Positions 43,958 to 54,217 of a DNA stretch of 64,000 bases are shown piece after piece. Origin of the DNA: Fluviicola sp. (lineage in GTDB: Bacteria; Bacteroidota; Bacteroidia; Flavobacteriales_D; Crocinitomicaceae); NCBI GenBank assembly GCA_002734065.2, contig NVXU02000048.1, forward strand, positions 17,114-81,113, given 5' to 3'. The notes beneath the pieces were generated by a model. That model made no database searches. It worked only from the letters and a program-made list of their open reading frames with translations, and was not told the origin of the DNA. How positions within the stretch are numbered: the first letter of the stretch is position 1; each line of letters opens with the position of its first letter. The translations under genes were made by a program, and so were the position numbers.

Positions 43958-44221
43958 TATGTTTTGCGATTAAAAAATCAATTTTAAGCACAATTAATGA
44001 ATATTAACACATTTTTCAGGTTTATAGAACTTTGCTTCCGTTCATTGGCTTGTATTTTATCATTGCTTGGCTTTACACTTCAATCAATCAAGAACACCAA
44101 TTAATTGTTTTGCGCGACACTTTAATTATAACATCCTCATTTAGAATGGTATAAAACACTTTAAATTTGATGGAAATCATCCATTTTTATAGTTAATAAG
44201 TCCCATATTTGAGCTGTACAA
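43958..44221. other. Upstream region of the large T9SS gene
   Basis: AT-rich, no gene seen. TAAATTTG at 44162-44169 is a candidate -7 box without a clear -33 TTG. Simple words (CAATCAATCAAG, ATTGGCTTG / ATTGCTTGGCTT) occur, but no stable hairpin was noticed. Confidence 0.4.
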
Positions 44222-44233
44222 ATGCTTATTACT

Positions 44234-47200
44234 ATGAAAATTACTACACTCATCTGCTTATTATCCATTTCTGTGTCTTTTGGTCAGAATCGGCTAAAAA
44301 CAAGCAACTCATTTATTGAAAACAGAGGTCAAATTGTAAATCAATTTGGTAATCCTAATGAAGACGTTGTGTTTATTCATCCAGATTCTAAAGGAATGAA
44401 TACTCAATTGAGAAAAAAAGGATTCAGCTACGATTTATATTCTACCGATAAGAACCGTAAATTAACAATCAATCGGCTGGATGTTCAATTTCAAGCTTGT
44501 AACAGTAACGTAAAAATCATTCCTTCAATTAAATCGACAGCAAAATTCAATTACTTTAAATCAGGAAAGAAGACAATTGCAATTTCCGGAGTAAACTCTT
44601 ATGAAGTCATAAGTTATGAAAACATTTATGATAACATTGACATTGTTTTTAAGTCAGACGAAGCAACAGGAAGCATTAAGTACGATATTGTTTTGCATCC
44701 GGGATCCGACATCAATGATGTTCAATTCCTTTACAAAGGTTTCAATACTTTTAAATTAACCGAGCAAAATCAATTACAGTTTCAGTTGACAATAAGAACA
44801 TTAAACGAGAGCATTCCTTACAGTTTTTATAGAGAGAACAAGTCTGAAGAATCAGTAGTTTTTGAGGTGCTTTCTGCGTCAGAAAATGAAGTGCTAGTTG
44901 GTTTTAAACTGGAGAATGAGCAAGAAAGAGGTAAAACATTAGTCATTGATCCTGTTCCAAATTATGTTTGGGGAAAGTATATTGGAGATTCACTGACCAC
45001 TTCAACAAACGGAGTCATTACAGATAGGTTTAGTTATGTCTATATCTGCGGAAGTACGCAGTCTCTCACAAATATTGCAACTTCAGGTGCATATCAGACC
45101 ATAATCAATGATTCTATTAATGATGCTTACGTTTCTAAATACCACAAAAGTGGAACTCTAATTTGGAGCACTTATTTTGGAGGAGAAGCCAATGATAGAG
45201 GCAATGATGTTTATGTAGATACGTCTTTCAACGTTGTGATAACAGGAACTACGTTTTCTCCAATGGGTATTACTGATAGTCTTGGTTATCAGGATACTTT
45301 AGGAGGTGATTCTGATGCTTTTTTAGCCAGGTTCAATGAGAATGGGGCACTAATATGGGCGACTTATTTTGGAGGCGATAGCTCAGACATCGGCACACGT
45401 TTATCGGTTGATTTCTATGAGAATATTTACCTGTGTGGAACAACGAACTCGAGTAATAACATTGCAAACGACAGTTCTTTTCAAAGTGTATTGAGTGGAA
45501 ATGAAGATGGATTCTTAGCTAAATTCAATTCTTCCGGAACGTTGCAATGGTCGTCGTATTTAGGAGGTTCTGCCACTGATTTTGCCACTGGAATAGCTTA
45601 TGGTGATACTTCAATATTCATTACCGGGCAAACATTTTCGACAGATTTCCCATTGGCAGGAAACACGCAGAATGATACACTCTCAGGAGAATCTGATGGC
45701 TTTATAACTAAAGTTGACAACAATGGTCAATTGGTTTGGTCCACTTATTTTGGTGGAGAAGGAGGAGACAACATCCAAAATGTGAAAGTTTTTAATAGCA
45801 ACGTATTCATTATTGGAACGACCAACTCTTATACCAACATAACAAACATTGCCTCTCTTTTAGCTCCGCAATACACGAAAAGAGACACTCTAGACGCATT
45901 TATAGCAAAAGTAGATCGCAATGATTCACTTATTTGGAGCACGTATTTTGGTGGAGACAGTTTAGATTACGGAGTTGATTTATTCTTCGAGTTGGACTCT
46001 AGCATCATCGCTGTTGGAACAACGAATTCTTCGGATTTAATTGGTGTTGATTCTAACAGTTACCAAATGACCTTAAATGGTGGAAGTGATGCTTTCTTGA
46101 CGAAGCTTTCTCCAGACGGTAATTTCTATTGGTCAAGTTATTATGGTGGGACAGAGAATGAGCAAGCAAATGCTGTTGCTGTTTATGGAAACACTGCCAT
46201 TTATATCGTTGGAAACACCTTTTCTGATTCTTTACTCATTGACACCAGCCAAGTTAATTTAATAAACACGTACAACAGTACACAAGAAGGTTTTTTTACC
46301 AAATTTAACCAAGCTCGCTCAACGGCGAGTAGTGGTGTAAGCTTTGGAGGTGGTTATGGAGGAAGTGGTTATGGGGGTTCTTCAACCACAGGAACTCCCA
46401 GTTCTGTTTTTTATTACTGCCCTGGCGATGTTGTTTTATTAAGTACACTTGGAGGAGATCTTGGAACAGATGCAGAATGGTTTTGGTACGAAGGATCTTG
46501 TGGTGGAACAAATATCATCGGTACAGGAGACTCTATTTATGTAACTTTGACAACTTCAACCACTTTTTACGTTCGTGCAGAAAGTGTAACTAACGCAACA
46601 GAATGTAGCCAGGCAAGTTTTCTTGTCGCACCCCTTGCAAGTCTGCAAATAACAAGCAGTGAAATCTCTTGTGAAGGAGAAGATTACAATTTATCTGCTA
46701 ATGGAGTAGGGGCAATCGAATGGACAGGTCCTAATTCATTTTCTATGCAACAATTTGACTCCACACTGGTTGCAATAACAGATTCCTCTTCTGGTTGGTA
46801 CTCGGTCGTTGCCATAGATACTTTTGGATGCGCCTATGAGGACTCCTTTAATTTAAGCGTGGTTGCACCTCCAGTTGTATCTAGTGTTTCAACAGACGTT
46901 TCTTGTTTTGGCTATAACAATGGAGAAGTGATTGTTACAGGCAATAATTTAGACGATTATTCTTTTCTTTGGATAGATGCATCAACGGGAGATTCTATAG
47001 TTGCAACAGATAGCTTGATAAATTTGAGTGGAGGGAGTTATGAATTGACAGTCATTGATTCTAACGCCTGTACCTTTCTAGATACTTTTCTAATACAAGA
47101 GCCATTAGGAGTTCTTATCGATACTCTCATTATTCCAAGCTCATGTAATGATTCTACGGGAGCCATATTTTTATTCATTGATACATCCGTTGTTAATTAT

Positions 47201-48310
47201 TCTATCGCTTGGGATTCTTTAACTTATCAGTCCGATTCTGCACTTTACTTGGGGTATGGTCTGCAGAATGTAAGTATCACCTTAGAAAATGGTTGTGTTG
47301 AGGATTATTCATTCTTTGTGGACTTTGAGAATACATTAAGTGTAACAATCGACAGTGTTCAGAATTCATACTGCGCAGGAACAGGAACAGGATCTGCAAC
47401 AGGTTTTCCAACGGGAGGTCTGCCGCCTTATTCTTTTGAATGGTCTCCGGTTAATCAATATTCAGCAACGGCAACAAGTCTTGACACAGGATTAGTTATC
47501 TTAACAATTCAAGATTCTGCTGGATGCCTCGCTTATGACAGTGTAATCATTGAAGCGAACTATGCAATTATTGTTACGGAAGAAGTAATTTCTGCAACTT
47601 GTTCAGATTCTTTAGGTTCCATTTCTTTGGTCATTGAGAATCCAAGTTCTACGTACGTGATTTCTTTTTCTAATGGAGAAACAGGTACATTGAGTATCGA
47701 TAGTCTAACTCCAGGGCAGTATTCTGTTAAAATTACAGATACCTTAGGTTGCCAATACCAAATGAATTATACAATTGATTTAATCAATGATTTGGAAGTA
47801 ACAGTAAGTCCGGATGACACATTGATTCTGGCAGGAACTTCTATTCAGTTAACATCAACAGTTAATTCTTCGGGATATTTGACCTATCAATGGACTCCTC
47901 CGAATGATTTTGATTGTGATACTTGCTCCAATCCAATGGTTACGCCTGATGAAACAACAACCTATCAATTGTTGGTTACAAATAGTAACGGATGCATAGA
48001 TTCTATATTAGTCATCGTAAATGTTGACGATAGATGCGTTGAGGTCTATATTCCGACCATTTTCTCACCAAATAATGACCAATTGAATGATCGTTGGCAT
48101 ATAGTTGGAGATTGTATCGATTCTTTTCATTCTAGAGTCTATAATCAATGGGGTGAGACACTATTCGAATCGAATGATCAGTCCATCGGTTGGGATGGTA
48201 GTTATCAAGGGGCACGCGTTCAGAATGACCAGTATGCTTACTCTGTTCAAGTCACTTATAGTAACGGAACAAGCGAACAGTTTTCAGGAATTGTAACAGT
48301 TGTTGACTAA
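44234..48310 (+). CDS. Giant secreted SBBP-repeat protein with T9SS type B sorting domain
   Basis: 1358 residues from ATG 44234 (an ATG four codons upstream is possible). Signal peptide, then a DUF7948-type N-terminal domain beginning IENRGQIVNQFG. Next come about eight SBBP beta-propeller repeats, each with AF-x-KF-x-x-x-G-x-L-x-WSTYFGG. A glycine-rich hinge (GGGYGGSGYGG) leads to SprB-like repeats (TGSATGFPTGGLPPYSFEW) and the type B C-terminal domain (VYIPTIFSPNNDQLND, YNQWGETLFES). Expected to be a T9SS-exported surface adhesin or gliding-type filament. Its SprF partner lies 11 bp downstream. Confidence 0.93.
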   Translation: MKITTLICLLSISVSFGQNRLKTSNSFIENRGQIVNQFGNPNEDVVFIHPDSKGMNTQLRKKGFSYDLYSTDKNRKLTINRLDVQFQACNSNVKIIPSIKSTAKFNYFKSGKKTIAISGVNSYEVISYENIYDNIDIVFKSDEATGSIKYDIVLHPGSDINDVQFLYKGFNTFKLTEQNQLQFQLTIRTLNESIPYSFYRENKSEESVVFEVLSASENEVLVGFKLENEQERGKTLVIDPVPNYVWGKYIGDSLTTSTNGVITDRFSYVYICGSTQSLTNIATSGAYQTIINDSINDAYVSKYHKSGTLIWSTYFGGEANDRGNDVYVDTSFNVVITGTTFSPMGITDSLGYQDTLGGDSDAFLARFNENGALIWATYFGGDSSDIGTRLSVDFYENIYLCGTTNSSNNIANDSSFQSVLSGNEDGFLAKFNSSGTLQWSSYLGGSATDFATGIAYGDTSIFITGQTFSTDFPLAGNTQNDTLSGESDGFITKVDNNGQLVWSTYFGGEGGDNIQNVKVFNSNVFIIGTTNSYTNITNIASLLAPQYTKRDTLDAFIAKVDRNDSLIWSTYFGGDSLDYGVDLFFELDSSIIAVGTTNSSDLIGVDSNSYQMTLNGGSDAFLTKLSPDGNFYWSSYYGGTENEQANAVAVYGNTAIYIVGNTFSDSLLIDTSQVNLINTYNSTQEGFFTKFNQARSTASSGVSFGGGYGGSGYGGSSTTGTPSSVFYYCPGDVVLLSTLGGDLGTDAEWFWYEGSCGGTNIIGTGDSIYVTLTTSTTFYVRAESVTNATECSQASFLVAPLASLQITSSEISCEGEDYNLSANGVGAIEWTGPNSFSMQQFDSTLVAITDSSSGWYSVVAIDTFGCAYEDSFNLSVVAPPVVSSVSTDVSCFGYNNGEVIVTGNNLDDYSFLWIDASTGDSIVATDSLINLSGGSYELTVIDSNACTFLDTFLIQEPLGVLIDTLIIPSSCNDSTGAIFLFIDTSVVNYSIAWDSLTYQSDSALYLGYGLQNVSITLENGCVEDYSFFVDFENTLSVTIDSVQNSYCAGTGTGSATGFPTGGLPPYSFEWSPVNQYSATATSLDTGLVILTIQDSAGCLAYDSVIIEANYAIIVTEEVISATCSDSLGSISLVIENPSSTYVISFSNGETGTLSIDSLTPGQYSVKITDTLGCQYQMNYTIDLINDLEVTVSPDDTLILAGTSIQLTSTVNSSGYLTYQWTPPNDFDCDTCSNPMVTPDETTTYQLLVTNSNGCIDSILVIVNVDDRCVEVYIPTIFSPNNDQLNDRWHIVGDCIDSFHSRVYNQWGETLFESNDQSIGWDGSYQGARVQNDQYAYSVQVTYSNGTSEQFSGIVTVVD

Positions 48311-48321
48311 ATTATAGAGCT

Positions 48322-49332
48322 ATGAAAGTTGTTATTTTAGTAATCATATTAATGATCATTGCATTTAATGCAGATGCACAGGATTACCAAACATCCAATG
48401 TTCAATACTTGAGTTTGTTGCATAATCCTGCTCTTGTGGCGTTAAATAATGAAGTGGAAGCATCTGTCTCCTACCGTTCACAATGGAAGAAAGCAAATGC
48501 AGCATTCAAGACACTAGGTGCATCATTCTCCAGCACTTTGCAACCAAAAAGAAGACAAGGGAAAGGTTACCTTGCCACTGGAGTTAATTTGTACAAACAA
48601 CAGGTTAATAACCTTGCTTCTACTTTGTCAATATCATTGTCCACTGCATACCATTTAAAGCTAACCAAAACTTCCACGCTAAGTATGGGCATTCAATTGG
48701 GTTATTTCGGAAAGCAATTGAACGCAGAAGATGGAATGTGGGAAGTACAGCACAATGGTTTTGAATACGATCCTTCAATTTCGAGTGGTGAAAATTTTAA
48801 CAGAGCAAACACAGGAGGCTTTGATTCTGGTGCAGGGATGGTTTATACATTTAAAAAACGGAAAGTAAACCTTTTACAATTAGGATTCGCGATGTATCAC
48901 TTGAATAAGACCAAAACTTCATTCCTTCAAAACGGGAGAAGCAGATTGCCAATAAGAACAAGCGTTTTTGGTTCATTCTCTATTCCAATTGGTAAAAAAG
49001 GGGCATACATTGAAACAAAAGTAATTTATCAGAATCAAAATAAGTTCAGCTCACTGATTATAGGAGCAATTGCAAAAATAAAACTGTCAGAGAAAGCTAA
49101 AACAACCAGTAGCATCTCAAAACTAAATGAATTTTATGCCGGATTTGGAGTGTATGTAAGAAACAAAGATGCCGCAATATTCAATGTTCTTCTCCAAAAA
49201 TCTAACTGGACGGCAGCTTTTAGTTATGATTTAACAACATCCTCTTTTAAACAAGCGAATTATGGACAAGGAGCTGTCGAGATTCAACTTTGGTACACTA
49301 TTCCTTCGTTTCAGCGGAAAAGTCACTTTTAG
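48322..49332 (+). CDS. PorP/SprF family outer-membrane protein
   Basis: A 336-residue outer-membrane beta-barrel of the PorP/SprF family. The signal peptide ends ADA-Q; SLLHNPALVALNNEVEASVSYRSQW is the family opening (the NPA-type motif and first strands), followed by repeated amphipathic strands and a terminal SYDLTTSSF / GAVEIQLWYTI. SprF proteins are needed for secretion or surface attachment of the cognate type B substrate, here the giant protein 11 bp upstream. Confidence 0.92.
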   Translation: MKVVILVIILMIIAFNADAQDYQTSNVQYLSLLHNPALVALNNEVEASVSYRSQWKKANAAFKTLGASFSSTLQPKRRQGKGYLATGVNLYKQQVNNLASTLSISLSTAYHLKLTKTSTLSMGIQLGYFGKQLNAEDGMWEVQHNGFEYDPSISSGENFNRANTGGFDSGAGMVYTFKKRKVNLLQLGFAMYHLNKTKTSFLQNGRSRLPIRTSVFGSFSIPIGKKGAYIETKVIYQNQNKFSSLIIGAIAKIKLSEKAKTTSSISKLNEFYAGFGVYVRNKDAAIFNVLLQKSNWTAAFSYDLTTSSFKQANYGQGAVEIQLWYTIPSFQRKSHF

Positions 49333-49401
49333 ACGAAAGCCATATTCTCGTTTCAATTAAAGATTTTTTTTCGTAACTTTCACAAATTAAATTTTTCTAC
49401 T

Positions 49402-50436
49402 GTGATAAAAATCTTATTACTCTTCTTTATTGGACTTGTGTCAACGTTTATATTGATTTCCTTTTCAAGTGATGAAGGTAAGTTAGAGCCGCATGTGCCG
49501 GGAGAATTTTCACTGGAAGCTTTACTCATGCAATTGGGGGATGAGGAACTCAATCATTCTATCGGTACTTATGACAGTGCGAAAGCAAAATTGGGAGAAG
49601 AATTAATTATCAATGGAAGAACGGTTTACGAGGGTAAGCTATCCAAGAAAATTTCAAAGCATTTTGTGTGTACGGATTGCCACAATTTGACCAGAGAATT
49701 TGAAAACTTAGCAAGCGAGTCGCCAAAAGACAGACTTGAATACGCGAAAAAAAACAACTTAAATTATCTTCAAGGTTCCACATTTTACGGAATTTATAAC
49801 AGAACGTCTTTTTTTAATGGAGATTATTTAAAAAAGTACGGAGAAATGACTTTAAACGCGAGGGACACGCTTGAAAATGCAATTCAACTGTGTTCGAAAT
49901 ACTGTTCTTCAGGCAGGTATTTGAAAGATTGGGAGTTGGAGGCAATGATGCACTATTTTAAAAAGAACGACCTTAAAATGAGTGATTTTGATTTTTCAGA
50001 CGCGGATTTAGAAATCATAAGGGACGCTGGAAGCAATACTGAGAAAGAGAATGCGGAGTTTGCAAAGAAATTAAAGTCGAAATACAGACAGTCCTACTCA
50101 GCGACGTTTTTAAAACCAATTCAGAGAGATGACCGAAAATACGGCGAGGGAGGTGATGTGCAAAATGGAGAAGCTATTTACGAAATAAGTTGTCTGTCTT
50201 GCCACGCGTACAAACGCGTTACTTATTTAAGTCTTGACAAAGGCAAACTTTCTGCAGATATGTTTTGGAGAAATATTAGAAATTATTCAGATAAGTCATT
50301 GTATCAAATAGTGAGATACGGGACGCACTCAAAGTTCGGAAGAAGACAATACATGCCTTTATTTACAAAGGAAAAAATGAGCGATGAGCAACTCAACGAT
50401 TTAGTTGCCTACATTAAACAATTAGCAGGAAAATAA
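49402..50436 (+). CDS. Di-haem cytochrome c
   Basis: A 344-residue periplasmic or membrane-anchored cytochrome starting with GTG at 49402; residues 2-22 are a signal/anchor helix. Two haem sites: C90-T-D-C93-H94 and C264-L-S-C267-H268. M318 in YMPLF is a likely axial ligand of the second haem. A third cysteine pair (CSKYC near residue 163) lacks the His. It forms an operon with the DUF5777 barrel 1 bp downstream. Its electron partner is unknown. Confidence 0.9.
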   Translation: MIKILLLFFIGLVSTFILISFSSDEGKLEPHVPGEFSLEALLMQLGDEELNHSIGTYDSAKAKLGEELIINGRTVYEGKLSKKISKHFVCTDCHNLTREFENLASESPKDRLEYAKKNNLNYLQGSTFYGIYNRTSFFNGDYLKKYGEMTLNARDTLENAIQLCSKYCSSGRYLKDWELEAMMHYFKKNDLKMSDFDFSDADLEIIRDAGSNTEKENAEFAKKLKSKYRQSYSATFLKPIQRDDRKYGEGGDVQNGEAIYEISCLSCHAYKRVTYLSLDKGKLSADMFWRNIRNYSDKSLYQIVRYGTHSKFGRRQYMPLFTKEKMSDEQLNDLVAYIKQLAGK

Positions 50437-50437
50437 T

Positions 50438-51286
50438 ATGAGAAAAGCACTACTTACCTTGTTGGTAATTTTAACATTTGGAGCATTCGGACAAGATGTC
50501 GAAGGTACGTTTATTGGCACAAGAATCCTAAACGGACATTCTGTGGAAACCTTAAAAAAAGGAGCTTTAGAATTTAAAATCATGCACCGATTTGGTGACA
50601 TTGCTGGACCAGATGGGGGTGTTCAACAATTCTTTGGTTTTGACAATGCAGCAGATATTCGTTTTGCCTTTGAGTATGGAATAACAGACAAAATTATGGT
50701 CGGCATTGGTCGAAGTAAAGGCACTGGAGCACCTTACCGTTCTTTGGTCGATGGATTTATCAAATACCGTTTTTTAACACAGAACAAAGAACGAGGAATC
50801 CCATTTACGATGGCATTACTTGGCGCTTCGACGATAACTTATATGAAAGCAAGCGATGATTCAACTTCTGTGCAAAGTTTCCCGAAGTTTGCGCATCGAT
50901 TGGCTTATGTAACACAATTACACATTGCGCGTAAGTTTGGTGAACGTGTGAGCATCGCATTAATTCCAACCTATGTGCACCGAAATTTTGTTGCGCAGAA
51001 TGATGTCAACGGCTTATTTGCATTAGGAGGAGGTTTTAACTTCAAATTCACCAAAGAAATGGGAATGTTGTTTGAATATTACCATGTTTTTAGCGAACCG
51101 GGTTTACGACCAGACAATTTTAACAGTCTATCTGCAGGTTTTGAATACACCACTAATGGACACAATTTTAAAATCGTGTGGACCAATGCCAGAGGATTCA
51201 ACGAAACTCAATTTATTCCTTACACCTATTCTGATTGGACTTTAGGTCAATTTCGATTAGGATTTAGCATTTCACGAACATTTTAA
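50438..51286 (+). CDS. DUF5777 outer-membrane beta-barrel
   Basis: A 282-residue exported protein with a signal peptide ending AFG-Q. It is composed of alternating beta strands typical of an outer-membrane barrel (TDKIMVGIGRSK, FKFTKEMGMLFEYYHVF, LGQFRLGFSISRTF with a terminal Phe). The DUF5777 family regularly sits beside cytochrome c genes in Bacteroidota. It is 1 bp after the cytochrome and directly abuts the next lipoprotein gene. Function unknown. Confidence 0.88.
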   Translation: MRKALLTLLVILTFGAFGQDVEGTFIGTRILNGHSVETLKKGALEFKIMHRFGDIAGPDGGVQQFFGFDNAADIRFAFEYGITDKIMVGIGRSKGTGAPYRSLVDGFIKYRFLTQNKERGIPFTMALLGASTITYMKASDDSTSVQSFPKFAHRLAYVTQLHIARKFGERVSIALIPTYVHRNFVAQNDVNGLFALGGGFNFKFTKEMGMLFEYYHVFSEPGLRPDNFNSLSAGFEYTTNGHNFKIVWTNARGFNETQFIPYTYSDWTLGQFRLGFSISRTF

Positions 51287-51637
51287 ATGATGAAAAGATA
51301 TTTAGTGATTTTAGTAGCCCTTGTGGCATTGTCGTCTTGTGAGAAGGATAAAGTTTCAGTATCAGTAGTCTGCGATAGCGAAATGTCCTACCAAAGTGAC
51401 ATTCAACCCTTGTTGCAAATGAACTGTGCAGTTACAGGCTGCCATACTTCGCCAAATCCAGCAGGTGGTTTTGATTGGACCTCGTTGGCAGTTGTTCAGT
51501 CGAATTCTCAGAAAATGCTTGACGCGATGAGACACAGCCCTGGAATTACAGCAATGCCTTTTTTAGGAACAAAATTACAAGACAGTTTGATTAATAAGTT
51601 TGAATGCTGGGTTGTTCAAGGTTCTTTGGATAATTAA
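51287..51637 (+). CDS. Small lipoprotein with atypical haem motif
   Basis: A 116-residue lipoprotein (LSSC, Cys18). The mature part contains SYQSDIQPLLQMNC47AVTGC52H53, a CX4CH motif instead of the usual CXXCH. Such CX4CH sites occur in some atypical c-type cytochromes, and the following MPFLG could supply a methionine ligand. It lies directly after the DUF5777 gene and ends the operon. I infer a surface electron-transfer role; haem attachment is unproven. Confidence 0.78.
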   Translation: MMKRYLVILVALVALSSCEKDKVSVSVVCDSEMSYQSDIQPLLQMNCAVTGCHTSPNPAGGFDWTSLAVVQSNSQKMLDAMRHSPGITAMPFLGTKLQDSLINKFECWVVQGSLDN

Positions 51638-52200
51638 AGTAATCGCTGCTCAACAATTTTCTCGATATAATTGTAGAATTGTTGAGGTAGGAAGGCTCTC
51701 CAATCAATATTCTGTAATTCTCCGCCAACAATGAAATACTGGTCGATGCCAGCATCCTCGATTTCTGTTATGACGTGTTCTTGAAAATTAACCATTGCCA
51801 CCCAGCCATCTTCTATATCATCTATCCATTCTTCGTAATAGCAGTCGTCGGAACTGTGAAAATTAAGCACATTCTCCCCGATTAAAATGTATTTATCAAT
51901 ACCCATTTTCATTAATTCCTCGATGATATCGCGTTTTAAAGTCATTATGTCATTCTCAATGGCGTCGTTCCATTCTCCAATAAATTCTATGATGGCAAAG
52001 GAAGAATCATAGTCAATGTAGAGAATTTTAACAAACAAAGTAGGGGAATCAATGGTATCCCATTGAGGATGAATAAAGTAATTGTAAATTTTATTTTCAA
52101 AATTAAATTCGCTGTATTCTCGACCAAAGAACGGAGAAGCATCATCTTCTGATGCGATATATAGATTTCTCCAATGATAATATGGCTCTACCATGTGCAT
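51634..52200 (-). CDS. Conserved Bacteroidota hypothetical protein
   Basis: A 188-residue soluble acidic protein. The start at ATG 52200 (MHMVEPYYHW) or 52194 fits homologues I recall, which begin MVEPYYHWRD. Conserved-looking stretches are FFGREYSEFNF, YNYFIHPQWD, IIEFIGEWNDAIENDI and ENVLNFHSSDDCYYEEW. No named domain. It converges on and overlaps the haem lipoprotein by 4 bp. A TACCTTTG box ends 4 bp before its ATG. Confidence 0.82.
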   Translation of the reverse strand: MHMVEPYYHWRNLYIASEDDASPFFGREYSEFNFENKIYNYFIHPQWDTIDSPTLFVKILYIDYDSSFAIIEFIGEWNDAIENDIMTLKRDIIEELMKMGIDKYILIGENVLNFHSSDDCYYEEWIDDIEDGWVAMVNFQEHVITEIEDAGIDQYFIVGGELQNIDWRAFLPQQFYNYIEKIVEQRLL

Positions 52201-52204
52201 AACA

Positions 52205-52212
52205 CAAAGGTA
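52205..52212 (-). promoter_or_regulatory. TAnnTTTG -7 box, possibly leaderless
   Basis: TACCTTTG on the minus strand, four bases from ATG 52200, which would put the transcription start at the start codon. No clear TTG at -33. Confidence 0.4.
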
Positions 52213-52376
52213 GGAATTAATTTTTGCTGAGCCATGATTTTGCTGATTCTGCAAATATTCAAATCATAGCAACTCTCTACTTTAATCTTCAAATCTTCTT
52301 AATGTTTCTAAGTAAAATTTTTGGCACAAATTCTGCTGAAGAATAAATGATTAAATTTATCGAATAAAATAAACCT

Positions 52377-53846
52377 ATGAATAACATTAAAAATTATTTC
52401 AGTATTCTCTCGATAGCATTGCTTATTGGTCTTGTTTCTTCTTGTAAATCAGGAGGTGGCACGATGGACTCTAAGGATGCTCTGTCCTCTTTTTTGAATG
52501 GAAATGAAGATATTGTCACTTTTGGCAATGCCGATTTAAAAAGCATTTTAGGAAAGGTAGATTATAAGAATCTGCCTAAAGTTGGAGGTTTAATAGATGG
52601 AGAATTGACAACATTGGAGAAAGTGATTGATTTTGATTCTCCCGCCTATTACGCAATGCAAGGTCCTTTTGAGAAGGATGGTTCTCCAGCTGTAACTTAT
52701 GCTTTTTTTCAAATAAAGGACGGCGAAGCCTTTGAAACAGAGCTCACAAAACGTGGTTATGATGTCATAAAAAAAGGCGACATCAACATTGCGGAAGATG
52801 AATATTATGCGTTTGGTTATAAGAATAACTTAGCGATTCTTGTTAAAAGTAATAACGAAGCAAATTATAATGAGCTTATAGCAGAAGCATTCAAGAAGGT
52901 AGAGAATGATGAGAGCGGTGGTAAAATTGATGAAATTCTTGATCAAAAAGGTGATGTTGTTTTAGGGATGAATGTGCAATCACTTTACAATACGTCGAGT
53001 ACTGATTTGACTAAATTGAGCAAAGAAAAGCAAGATGAATTGCAAGCAATGGTTAAGGATTCATACATTCAGACTGTTGTTAAGTTTGAAGATGGCGCAG
53101 CAATCATTGAGACAAAAAATTTCTTTTCAGCAGAGTTGCAATCGAGAATGTTTTTCAAGTCAGAAAAGAATGCACCTATTCTTGCAAAGTTAGGCGACGG
53201 CTCTCCGAGATTAGGCTTGTCTGTAAATTTGGACATGAAAAAAATGCAAAGTCTAATCAACGATTATTCTCCAGAAACAATGAAAGAATTAAGTAAAAGT
53301 ATGGGACCGATTGCTCAAACGACTTTGATGTTCGCTGGGAAAGAAGGATTGGCAGCATTGTTCAATGGTCAACTTGGGTTTGTGATGTTGGGTGATCCAG
53401 GAGAGAATGGGGCGATGATTCCTGATTTTAATGCTTACTTGGGCGTTACAAAAAGAGGCAATAATATCGCTTCATTGATTGCTGATTTTATTCCAGAAGA
53501 ATTTGCTGAGGTGAGCATTAGCGACGAAGGAATGACAGTGAATACACAGTCGGAATTCTCTGTAAAATCGAATGTAAAAGGACTAAATTTACCAGAAGGA
53601 GCTGAAAATTTTGGTCAAAGCAGCATCAGTTTCTTTATCAATCTAGATGGTTTAGATCTAGATGATTTTGACTTAGAAAAAGGACAGAACCTTGCTAAAA
53701 TTGTCAAATATATTACTTTCGATTACGATGAAAACGGAGGACGTTTATACATCAAAGCAAAAAAGGGACAGGAGAATGTATTGAAACAAGCCGTGGATGT
53801 TCTTTTAGAAGAATTTGAGTCTGAGATTGGTCAAATGCCGATTTAA
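52377..53846 (+). CDS. DUF4836-type lipoprotein
   Basis: A 489-residue lipoprotein (VSSC lipobox near residue 23). The mature protein has alternating beta and helix segments with no catalytic motif ([50 protein letters not shown]). This pattern matches, as I recall it, the uncharacterised DUF4836 family of Bacteroidota. Probably periplasmic or outer-membrane. It ends 5 bp before msrB, so co-transcription is likely. Function unknown. Confidence 0.75.
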   Translation: MNNIKNYFSILSIALLIGLVSSCKSGGGTMDSKDALSSFLNGNEDIVTFGNADLKSILGKVDYKNLPKVGGLIDGELTTLEKVIDFDSPAYYAMQGPFEKDGSPAVTYAFFQIKDGEAFETELTKRGYDVIKKGDINIAEDEYYAFGYKNNLAILVKSNNEANYNELIAEAFKKVENDESGGKIDEILDQKGDVVLGMNVQSLYNTSSTDLTKLSKEKQDELQAMVKDSYIQTVVKFEDGAAIIETKNFFSAELQSRMFFKSEKNAPILAKLGDGSPRLGLSVNLDMKKMQSLINDYSPETMKELSKSMGPIAQTTLMFAGKEGLAALFNGQLGFVMLGDPGENGAMIPDFNAYLGVTKRGNNIASLIADFIPEEFAEVSISDEGMTVNTQSEFSVKSNVKGLNLPEGAENFGQSSISFFINLDGLDLDDFDLEKGQNLAKIVKYITFDYDENGGRLYIKAKKGQENVLKQAVDVLLEEFESEIGQMPI

Positions 53847-53851
53847 GAGGC

Positions 53852-54217
53852 ATGGCTGAATACAATAAATTAACGAAAGAAGAGGAGCGTGTAATTCTTT
53901 GCAAAGGCACGGAAGCTCCATTCACAGGGGAGTACACGAGTTACAGTGATTCTGGTGTTTATCACTGTCGCCAATGTGATGCATCTCTTTATCGTTCTTC
54001 AGACAAGTTCAATTCAGACTGCGGTTGGCCCTCTTTCGATGATGAAATTAAAGGATCTGTAGAAAGAATTTTAGATGCAGACGGCAGAAGAACAGAAATT
54101 GTTTGCGCCAATTGCAAAGGTCATTTAGGACACGTTTTTGAAGGCGAACGGTTTACGGAGAAGAACACTAGACATTGCGTGAATTCGATATCGATGGTTT
54201 TTGTAAAAGAGGAGTGA
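53852..54217 (+). CDS. msrB: Peptide-methionine (R)-S-oxide reductase
   Basis: A 121-residue enzyme reducing methionine-R-sulfoxide in proteins. The structural zinc site is C39/C42 and C85/C88 (YHCRQC and CANC), and the catalytic cysteine is C109 in [10 protein letters not shown]. The WPSF motif is also present. No signal peptide, so cytoplasmic. Likely in an operon with the DUF4836-type gene. Confidence 0.95.
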   Translation: MAEYNKLTKEEERVILCKGTEAPFTGEYTSYSDSGVYHCRQCDASLYRSSDKFNSDCGWPSFDDEIKGSVERILDADGRRTEIVCANCKGHLGHVFEGERFTEKNTRHCVNSISMVFVKEE

